Positions 24,980 through 31,215 of a stretch of DNA of 32,954 nucleotides are shown here, piece by piece; within the stretch, counting starts at the first letter, position 1; each line of letters begins with the position of its first letter. A model generated the notes under the pieces. That model did no database searches, was not told the origin of the DNA, and saw only the letters and a list, made by a program, of their open reading frames with translations. A program made the position numbers and the translations under genes. The stretch is taken from positions 1-32,954 of IMG/VR virus record IMGVR_UViG_3300003690_000034. One strand, 5' to 3'. Source of the stretch: a virus.

Positions 24980-26269
24980 ATGCCAGATATAATAGCACAA
25001 GGAAATAATAAGCTAGAAAGCCAAGATTTATTTTTTTGGAGACAATATTATGATGCTTTTGCTATGCCAATGGCAACTAATAAACCCATACCTATAGATT
25101 TTAGAAATGAAAGACCACTATATGGAAGAGTAAATGCAAAAAACAATATTATATATACAATTAATAAAGAAGATTATTTTAGAACACTCCCAGCTAAATC
25201 TGGTGGTCATATAAAAATTATAAATTTTGTTGCAGATGCATTCGAAGATTTACAGCATGAAATAAATTTAAAAGTTGCTAGAGGGCACATGTCACGTAGA
25301 GGTGTTTTTACTGATATTGGAGCAGAATTTGGATATTTAAATGTACAAACCTATTATAATGATCATCTTGATACCTTGTACATCCGTTTTTTATCTCAAT
25401 ACTTAGAAGCTGAATGGGCATTAGCTAAGCGCATTACATCATTCGAGACTTTTATGTGGGTATTTTTGAAATTTATACATCGCGACGCCTCTAGATTTCC
25501 TTTTACTAGAACTGCTTTTTTATCTAGCACTGGCATGCCACCAACAATTAGTGGATTATGTATTGAAACACATGATGTTGATTTTTCTAAAGATCTTACT
25601 AAACATTTAAGGTTTATTAAAGATAGTAATTTTGAAGCTTATAGAGCTTTAGCGCGCAAATTTGGTTTTATGCTAGATCGGCATGCTCCTTGGCGATTGG
25701 TTGCTGATGTAACTTCTCCTTACATGAATAAAAAAATGTTTAAATATGGTTTATCTGGAGCTAATATATTTAATAAATATTTTACATCTTCGTATGTTTT
25801 CGACATTGACGTTATGAGAGTTGTACTGTATAATTGGTATAATCAGTATGTTACAACATATCCCAAGTTTAAAAAAATGAAAACTGCACAATGCAAGTCG
25901 GCAATTTTTAACAATTTGGCAACAAAACATCGCGTTGTTGCCAAATATACGCCTAGAGAAAAATTTATTTCTTCGGAAGAATATGATAATAATTTTGGAC
26001 CACGTTATTGGTTACGACAATATTTATATATTCGCCTTCGTGAAGTAAGTGCCCCAGTTGATGACTATGAATTTAATAAAATAATGAGAAAAGTCCTTAC
26101 ACTATATCGTGTCAAAAATTATCACAATGCATTAAAATATATTAATGCTAAAGTTAAAAGTTTCCAACCAAGTGCTATAATGCAGGAAGATCTTGGAGTT
26201 TATGCGGGAGTAAGCATGCCGCCGAAGTGGAAGAAGAAACTATTGAAGAAGAAAAAGATGGGGTACTAA
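24980..26269 (+). CDS. Conserved-looking protein of unknown role
   Basis: 429 aa. ATG 24980 lies 12 bases after GAAGGA; another ATG at 24973 opens only an 11-codon frame. Aromatic- and Arg-rich, globular throughout: FFWRQYYDAFAMPMATNKPI (about 18-37), the central FMLDRHAPWRLVADVTSPYM (about 233-252), and a C-terminal YWLRQYLYIRLREV. No signal peptide, membrane segment or catalytic motif seen. The central HAPWRLVADVTSPYM segment looks like a constrained core. I have a weak memory of similar proteins among virion-associated unknowns of marine T4-like phages. Last gene of the morphogenesis block; codon use is AT-rich. Confidence 0.6.
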   Translation: MPDIIAQGNNKLESQDLFFWRQYYDAFAMPMATNKPIPIDFRNERPLYGRVNAKNNIIYTINKEDYFRTLPAKSGGHIKIINFVADAFEDLQHEINLKVARGHMSRRGVFTDIGAEFGYLNVQTYYNDHLDTLYIRFLSQYLEAEWALAKRITSFETFMWVFLKFIHRDASRFPFTRTAFLSSTGMPPTISGLCIETHDVDFSKDLTKHLRFIKDSNFEAYRALARKFGFMLDRHAPWRLVADVTSPYMNKKMFKYGLSGANIFNKYFTSSYVFDIDVMRVVLYNWYNQYVTTYPKFKKMKTAQCKSAIFNNLATKHRVVAKYTPREKFISSEEYDNNFGPRYWLRQYLYIRLREVSAPVDDYEFNKIMRKVLTLYRVKNYHNALKYINAKVKSFQPSAIMQEDLGVYAGVSMPPKWKKKLLKKKKMGY

Positions 26270-26278
26270 GGATAAAAT

Positions 26279-27463
26279 TTGTTTTTTCAAACATTCGATG
26301 ATAAAGAAAAATGCATTTGTGTATACACGGAAAATAATTTATTCTTTGATAAGTTTCCAAAAAACTTAACTACAACTTGGTCGTATTCAGAATTCTTAAA
26401 AGATAAAGACGTTGAATACGCTAAATTATATTGTAATAATAAAACTTTAAATGAAGTTTGTCCAGATCACTTAAGAGAGCCTTGGGAAAGAGTCAATAAA
26501 AAAATAGAAGCTTTTTATCGCTCAGCTGCAGAAGTTAAATTAGATTTAAACGAACATTGTTTTTTTAATTTAGTTCCTCGAAAATTTTTGAAAGATTATG
26601 GCGAGATTAAAAATAGAATATCTCAACATGTAATCAACAACTATAAAAGGCCCGAAAATTATGATTTTCTGCTTTCCCTCACAAAGGTTTTAACAGAGAT
26701 CAAAAATAGAAAATTAAATATTGACACGTCAGAAATAAATAATCAGCTTTTTAAATTTAAAACAAGAAAATTTATACAACGAGTTAATTCGAAACCTCAC
26801 TATATTACGTATGATGCCTTTGGTACGAAAACTGGTCGACTATCAACTAAAAATTCTTTTCCTATTTTAACAATGGATAAAGACCATAGAAAAATACTCA
26901 AGCCTAATAATGATTGGTTTATAGAGTTTGATTATAACGCTGCAGAACTACGTGTACTGCTTGGGCTTTTGGGTAAAGAACAACCACAAGAAGATATTCA
27001 CGAATGGAATCTTAAAAACGTTTATAAAAACATAGGCATAAGAGACCAGATCAAAAAAAGGATATTTGCATGGCTTTATAATCCAAACTCAAAAGACCAT
27101 CTTTCGAACAAGGCTTATGATAGAAAAGCGGTGGTAGAAAAATATTACAACGGGACACAGGTAACTACTTTTTTTAACAGAGTTATTCCTGCTGATGAAC
27201 ATCACGCTTTAAATTATATAATTCAGTCAACTGCAGCAGATCTCTTTTTAAGACAAATGATTAAAGTTTGGAAGCTGCTAAAAAATAAAAAGTCTTATAT
27301 TGCATTTTGTTTACATGATTCACTAATAATTGATTTTTCAGAACAAGACATGAAAGTTTTAGTGAACTTGAAAAAAGAGTTTGCCAACACTGAGCTTGGA
27401 AATTTTCTTGTGAACGTAAGTGCTGGTGAAAACTTTGGAAATATGAAAAAATTAAATATTTAG
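26279..27463 (+). CDS. polA: Very short family A DNA polymerase
   Basis: 394 aa, TTG start at 26279 with AAGGA 6 bases upstream; I see no better ATG. Family A polymerase motifs are in order: TGRLS (185-189), motif A FIEFDYNAAELRV (214-226, catalytic D218, steric-gate E223), motif B/O helix R255-K259-F263-Y267, NYIIQSTAAD (312-321), and motif C CLHDSLII (344-351, catalytic D347). The usual HDE is HDS, so the second acidic residue is lost. There is no 3'-5' exonuclease domain: only about 180 residues precede TGRLS, against more than 350 in T7 gp5 and Pol I. Phe at the O-helix position equals the E. coli F762 type. T4-like phages normally use a family B polymerase. It may be a replicative enzyme relying on a separate exonuclease, or a repair enzyme. 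Confidence 0.88.
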   Translation: MFFQTFDDKEKCICVYTENNLFFDKFPKNLTTTWSYSEFLKDKDVEYAKLYCNNKTLNEVCPDHLREPWERVNKKIEAFYRSAAEVKLDLNEHCFFNLVPRKFLKDYGEIKNRISQHVINNYKRPENYDFLLSLTKVLTEIKNRKLNIDTSEINNQLFKFKTRKFIQRVNSKPHYITYDAFGTKTGRLSTKNSFPILTMDKDHRKILKPNNDWFIEFDYNAAELRVLLGLLGKEQPQEDIHEWNLKNVYKNIGIRDQIKKRIFAWLYNPNSKDHLSNKAYDRKAVVEKYYNGTQVTTFFNRVIPADEHHALNYIIQSTAADLFLRQMIKVWKLLKNKKSYIAFCLHDSLIIDFSEQDMKVLVNLKKEFANTELGNFLVNVSAGENFGNMKKLNI

Positions 27464-27471
27464 CATAAAAT

Positions 27472-27491
27472 AACTATTTACACTATAATAG
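27472..27491 (+). promoter_or_regulatory. AACTATTTACACTATAATAG element before FtsZ-like gene
   Basis: In the 36-base gap after polA. It matches 15959-15973 with a 3-base insertion (CAC) and is followed at once by GAGG, the ribosome site of the FtsZ-like gene. Confidence 0.4.
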
Positions 27492-27499
27492 AGGTATAA

Positions 27500-28348
27500 A
27501 TGCAGACAATTATAGGCCTAGGAAAAGCTGGCTGCAATATAGCAGATAAATTTAAACAATACCCACAATATAAAATATATAAAATAGATACTGGCTTGGC
27601 AAAACAAGCTAGATCATACGCATTGGAGCACCAGGACAACCCAGAGCAGTATGAGATAAACTATCCGCGTATTAAACAATTTTTCAAGGGGGTGAAGAAA
27701 GATGAAAATATATTGTTCATTACAAGCTGTGGACATGTTTCTGGTGCTTCATTGCGTATATTAGAGCAGCTTAAGAATAAATGTAAAATTAACATTTTAT
27801 ATGTTAAGCCTGATGAATCTTTTTTATCAGACATAAAAATATTACAGAACAATCTTATGTTTAATGTGCTGCAAGAATATGCTAGATCTGCAGTATTTGA
27901 AAAAATGTATGTCATCGACAATTTAAAAGTGTCGGAATTTTTAGGCGATGTTCCAATAAAAGAATATTATGATTGCTTAAATGAATTAATTACCTCAACA
28001 ATTCACATGATAAATGTATTTAACAATTCTAAATCAGTTGTAAATACTTTTTCTACCGCAGTAGAGCCAGCGAGAATATCCACCTATGGTTTAGTTAGCT
28101 TCGACAATGGAGAAGAAAAATTATTTTTTGATCTTGACATGCCGCGTAAAAAACGATATTATTATGCTATTCCAGAAAGTATTTTGGAATCTGATGGAAA
28201 ATTAATGAAAAAGGTTTCACAACAATTAAAAGAAAACAAAGAACATGATAAAATGAAGATGGATTATGGGATTTATACCACAAAATATGAACAACCCTAT
28301 GTTTATTGCGTGGCAGATAGTTCTAAAATTCAGAAAAAAAATACTTGA
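27500..28348 (+). CDS. Divergent FtsZ/tubulin-like protein
   Basis: 282 aa, AGAGG before ATG. Matches the tubulin/FtsZ GTPase fold in segment order: T1-like loop IIGLGKAGCNIADKF (4-18), KIDTG (28-32) at the T2 position, ILFITSCGHVSGASLRILEQ (71-90) where FtsZ has the GGGTGTG T4 loop, then INILYVKPDESF (98-109), helix and strand VFEKMYVIDNLKVS (132-145), a long helix 153-174, and VVNTFSTAVEPARISTYGLV (180-199) where the T7 loop should lie. The T4 glycines are mostly gone, and T7 lacks the catalytic Asp pair (NxDxxD), so it is probably a poor or dead GTPase. Phage tubulins (PhuZ, TubZ) position genomes, but this one resembles neither closely. Flanked by polA and gp32, it may be tied to replication. 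Confidence 0.7.
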   Translation: MQTIIGLGKAGCNIADKFKQYPQYKIYKIDTGLAKQARSYALEHQDNPEQYEINYPRIKQFFKGVKKDENILFITSCGHVSGASLRILEQLKNKCKINILYVKPDESFLSDIKILQNNLMFNVLQEYARSAVFEKMYVIDNLKVSEFLGDVPIKEYYDCLNELITSTIHMINVFNNSKSVVNTFSTAVEPARISTYGLVSFDNGEEKLFFDLDMPRKKRYYYAIPESILESDGKLMKKVSQQLKENKEHDKMKMDYGIYTTKYEQPYVYCVADSSKIQKKNT

Positions 28349-28373
28349 CAATCATAACTGTTTAAGTTATGAT
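28345..28373 (+). promoter_or_regulatory. Sigma70-like promoter for gp32
   Basis: TTGACA (28345-28350), 17-base spacer, TATGAT (28368-28373). The -35 overlaps the stop codon of the FtsZ-like gene (TGA 28346-28348). About 55 bases of leader follow. Fits host-polymerase transcription early or mid infection. Confidence 0.8.
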
Positions 28374-28383
28374 GTAAATTAGC

Positions 28384-28411
28384 AGTGTGAGAGAGTTATC
28401 ACATTGACTTT
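28384..28411 (+). promoter_or_regulatory. Leader hairpin of gp32 mRNA, possible pseudoknot
   Basis: Stem AGTGTGA / TCACATT (28384-28390 and 28399-28405, one G-U) with loop GAGAGTTA. The bases right after the stem, GACTTT, can pair with loop AGAGTT (two G-U pairs), though joining loops would be tight. An A-rich unstructured stretch with AAGGA then leads to ATG 28433. T4 gene 32 represses its own translation through a leader pseudoknot and a following unstructured stretch, so analogous control is plausible. Confidence 0.4.
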
Positions 28412-28432
28412 AAAAAAAAAGGAAAAAATACT

Positions 28433-29188
28433 ATGACAATTGATATGAAAGCAATGAGAGATCGGATGAAGACTCTCAAAAGCAAAAATGGCAATTCAGC
28501 TAATTTTTGGCGTCCCCAAGATGGAGAACAAACAATTCGCATTGTTCCAACTTCTGATGGCGATCCATTCAAAGACTATTGGTTTCACTACAACGTTGGA
28601 GACAATCCAGGTTTTCTAAGCCTAAAGCGAAACTTTGGCGAAGATTGTCCTCTAGACACTTTTGTTCGTGAGCTTTGGCAAGAAGGAACAGAAGAGAGTA
28701 AGCGTATGGCTAAAAAGCTTTCTGCGCGACAACGATTTTTTGCACCGGTTATTGTACGCGGTGAAGAAGATCAAGGAGTGCGCATTTGGGGCTTTGGAAA
28801 GCAGGTTTATGAAACCCTTCTAAACCTTGTCCTTAATCCTGAATATGGCGACATTACAGATCCAGATGCTGGAACTGATTTGCTCCTAACATATGGAAAA
28901 CCAGTAGGTGCTAGCTTTCCACAAACAAAGCTCACCCCCCGTCGCAAAAGCTCCCCGCTTTGTCAAGACGGCCCAGAGCGTTGTAAGGAGTTGCTAGAGG
29001 GCATACCCGACTTCGATCAACTCTTCGAAGGTAGTCGTAAAACTTACGATGAAGTTCGTGTAATGCTCGATGATTTCCTCCTTGGCGCAACTGAAGCGGA
29101 AGAAGGTTCAACTAAAGCCACCGATCCCGACAATAAAGAACCAAACAGTTCTGTTGATCGGGCCTTTGCAGACCTTCTAGGCGGTTAA
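28433..29188 (+). CDS. 32: Single-stranded DNA-binding protein, gp32-like
   Basis: 251 aa (T4 gp32 is 301). N-terminal basic segment (MKAMRDRMKTLKSKNG) for cooperative binding, OB-fold core from FWRPQDGEQTIRIVPTSDGD (25-44) to WGFGKQVYETLLNLVLNPEY (119-138), and acidic linker ending AFADLLGG, the typical gp32 tail that docks partner proteins. The T4 His-Cys3 zinc site is not intact: FHYNVG (51-56) and DCPLD (71-75) supply one His and one Cys, other Cys (177, 184) are far away, so it may not bind zinc. It coats single strands for replication and recombination with the adjacent UvsX. Own promoter and leader hairpin; terminator follows. Confidence 0.88.
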   Translation: MTIDMKAMRDRMKTLKSKNGNSANFWRPQDGEQTIRIVPTSDGDPFKDYWFHYNVGDNPGFLSLKRNFGEDCPLDTFVRELWQEGTEESKRMAKKLSARQRFFAPVIVRGEEDQGVRIWGFGKQVYETLLNLVLNPEYGDITDPDAGTDLLLTYGKPVGASFPQTKLTPRRKSSPLCQDGPERCKELLEGIPDFDQLFEGSRKTYDEVRVMLDDFLLGATEAEEGSTKATDPDNKEPNSSVDRAFADLLGG

Positions 29189-29202
29189 AGTTGATTGTAT
29201 TT

Positions 29203-29235
29203 AAGGAGAGGGAGATCCCCTCTCCTTAAACTTTT
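29203..29235 (+). terminator. Hairpin terminator between gp32 and uvsX
   Basis: Perfect 10-bp stem AAGGAGAGGG / CCCTCTCCTT with loop AGATC, followed by AAACTTTT. The T tract is weak, so termination may be partial, allowing readthrough into uvsX. The 5' arm contains a Shine-Dalgarno-like AAGGAG with no start codon at usable distance. Confidence 0.75.
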
Positions 29236-29279
29236 ACATTAAAAAAATATACAACAAACATTATCTTTAGGAGATTTTA

Positions 29280-30389
29280 ATGGCACGGACACATACAACC
29301 AAAACAGGAAAACTATCCATTGCAGACATGCGCAGCTTAATTAACAAAAAAGCAGGCATGAACGTTGCGCACAATTTAAACGAAGATAGCCCTACGATTG
29401 TAAAAGATTGGATCCCAACCGGCTCTCGCTGGCTTGATAGTATCATCTTCAGAGGAAAATTGGCTGGGATTCCCGTAGGTAAAATTATAGAAATTGCTGG
29501 TTTAGAATCTACTGGCAAATCTTATATGGCGGCACAAGTTGCCGCAAACGCTCAAAAGAAAGGAATTGATGTAATCTACTTTGATTCTGAATCAGCGATT
29601 GATCCATCTTTTTTGGAGAAAGCTGGTTGCAACGTAGATAATATTCTTTATGTGCAAGCTGCTTCTGTTGAGTTTGTATTAGAAACAATTGAAGAGCTAC
29701 TTGGGTCAAATGAAAATAGAATGTTATTTATTTGGGATTCTTTAGCCTTAACGCCTGCAGTCTCTGATATTGAAGGAGACTTTAACCCTCTTTCTTCAAT
29801 GGCAGTAAAAGCAAGAATTCTTGCAAAAGGGATGTCAAAACTAACAGTTCCAATTGCAAATAGTCAATCAACACTTTTGGTTTTAAACCAATTGAAAACA
29901 AATATCACTAGGAGCCCGTCAGAGGCTCTTACAACGCCTTTTATGACTCCTGGGGGTAAAGCTATGATTTACGCTTATTCGTTGCGCATATGGCTCACAG
30001 GGAGAAAAGCGAAGGCTTCTTTTGTTCTAGATGACAAAGGATTCAGAATTGGCTCTGAAGTCAAGGTAAAACTTGAAAAAAGCCGCTTTGGAACGCAAGG
30101 GCGACAATGTAATTTTAAGATTTTATGGGGAGACGAAATTGGCGTACAAGACGAAGAAAGTTGGCTGGATGCGATCAAAGGTTCGCAACATCTATCAAAC
30201 AGTGGCGCATGGTTTACTCTTGACTATGGCGATGGTACGTCCGACAAGTTCCAAAGTTCGGGTTGGAAAAAGAAACTTGAAGAACCTAAATTTAAACAAA
30301 GAGTTTTAGACGTTATGGACGAAGAAATTATCATGAAATTTGATAAGAGAATCGGTGATGCCGAAGATTTTTATGAAGAAGAAAATTAA
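29280..30389 (+). CDS. uvsX: RecA-family recombinase, UvsX-like
   Basis: 369 aa (T4 UvsX is 391), TAGGAG before ATG. Walker A GLESTGKS (74-81), VIYFDSESAI (98-107) holding the catalytic Glu region, Walker B MLFIWDSLA (148-156), the LVLNQLKTNI strand and loop leading to TPGGKAMIYAYSLRIWL (DNA-binding L2 region), and the C-terminal KVKLEKSRFG. UvsX makes the presynaptic filament on single strands, with gp32 and UvsY, for strand exchange and recombination-dependent replication. The order gp32-uvsX suggests shared expression through the leaky terminator. The acidic tail ends DFYEEEN. Confidence 0.92.
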   Translation: MARTHTTKTGKLSIADMRSLINKKAGMNVAHNLNEDSPTIVKDWIPTGSRWLDSIIFRGKLAGIPVGKIIEIAGLESTGKSYMAAQVAANAQKKGIDVIYFDSESAIDPSFLEKAGCNVDNILYVQAASVEFVLETIEELLGSNENRMLFIWDSLALTPAVSDIEGDFNPLSSMAVKARILAKGMSKLTVPIANSQSTLLVLNQLKTNITRSPSEALTTPFMTPGGKAMIYAYSLRIWLTGRKAKASFVLDDKGFRIGSEVKVKLEKSRFGTQGRQCNFKILWGDEIGVQDEESWLDAIKGSQHLSNSGAWFTLDYGDGTSDKFQSSGWKKKLEEPKFKQRVLDVMDEEIIMKFDKRIGDAEDFYEEEN

Positions 30390-30401
30390 ATAAATTTTTA
30401 C

Positions 30402-30430
30402 TTTACAAACACAAAATAGTTTGATATAGT
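30402..30430 (+). promoter_or_regulatory. Sigma70-like promoter for the 244-aa / GHKL pair
   Basis: TTTACA (30402-30407), 17-base spacer, TATAGT (30425-30430), in the 87-base gap after uvsX. Transcription would start about 40 bases before ATG 30477. Confidence 0.7.
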
Positions 30431-30476
30431 ATAAACAATAGCATGGAGCGTTTAGTTTCGTGCGAGGAGAAAAAAT

Positions 30477-31211
30477 ATGGCACAACGCCGACACAAAGAT
30501 ACCATTTGGCAATCTGCAAATAATATGTGGAATTATAAAAACCCCAATGGTACAAGACTCAAATACAACTCACACGAAGAGGTACTAGAAGCTCAAGAAA
30601 ATTGGCTGCCACGGCTCACTTACTTGATCAAAAATAAAATTATTGAACCGGGCGATTACATTAAGGTAAGGTGGGCCTGCTCTGGCCCACTGTGGGAAAG
30701 CCTCTCAAACGAAGTTAAAGAGGCCGCCACTCAGCTTAAGGTGGTCGGTTGTCTGGGCACCAGCGCCGCCGTAGAAGTAAATGGAAAAACTGTGCCTCTT
30801 CACAAAGTTGCCAAGTTTGTCGCAACAAAACTTAATATCAAGCACATTAAGCCAGATTATAAAAAAACAATTCACGTTTCCTCTCAAAAAACAATTCATC
30901 AAATGAAATGTGACGAAGCCGCTCGCTTTTCAGAAAAGAGGGAAGAACAGAATGTTTTTCAATTACTTCTTGAAGACCCAGAACTTGAAGAGGTTAAAAG
31001 AGACGCCGCCGAAAATATAAATGTTGAATCAAACGTCGAACAGTTGGACAAAAGTCTTGTTTATGATTATAGTGAGGGTTTTAGAAATTTAGAAGAAGGG
31101 CTAAGAAATGTGTTTTCTTCTGCATCTAAATCATTTTCATCTGAAAAGATGCTTAGTTGCTATAAAACTAGTTTAATTTCTGTGCTTGATGATTCTTTGG
31201 TGAAGGTGTAA
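30477..31211 (+). CDS. Unknown protein co-transcribed with GHKL ATPase
   Basis: 244 aa, GAGGAG before ATG. The N-terminus is basic and aromatic (WQSANNMWNYKNPNGTRLKY, about 11-30), followed by WLPRLTYLIKNKIIEPGDYI (43-62), VRWACSGPLWESL, and a small domain TVPLHKVAKFVATKLNIKHI. Residues about 165-190 are acidic and may be a linker; the C-terminus is helical and Ser-rich. No family recognised, no membrane segment. It ends 4 bases before the GHKL ATPase start, so the two are translated together and may act as partners. The early basic/aromatic part could bind nucleic acid, but this is only inference. Confidence 0.65.
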   Translation: MAQRRHKDTIWQSANNMWNYKNPNGTRLKYNSHEEVLEAQENWLPRLTYLIKNKIIEPGDYIKVRWACSGPLWESLSNEVKEAATQLKVVGCLGTSAAVEVNGKTVPLHKVAKFVATKLNIKHIKPDYKKTIHVSSQKTIHQMKCDEAARFSEKREEQNVFQLLLEDPELEEVKRDAAENINVESNVEQLDKSLVYDYSEGFRNLEEGLRNVFSSASKSFSSEKMLSCYKTSLISVLDDSLVKV

Positions 31212-31215
31212 GAAA

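Noticed and set aside
24973-25008. 11-codon ORF starting at ATG 24973
   Set aside because: It overlaps the start of the 429-aa gene in another frame and looks incidental, although the ribosome site is closer to it.
4190-27491. Classic T4 late promoters (TATAAATA) on the + strand
   Set aside because: The recurrent element gives a TATAAATA-like reading only on the opposite strand, facing away from all genes, so I report it as an undefined element.
29203-29227. AAGGAG in the terminator stem as a ribosome binding site
   Set aside because: No start codon follows at usable distance and it is sequestered in a perfect hairpin.
29233-29267. Sigma70 promoter for uvsX (TTTACA with TATCTT)
   Set aside because: The spacer is about 23 bases, too long; no convincing -10 at 16-18 bases was found.
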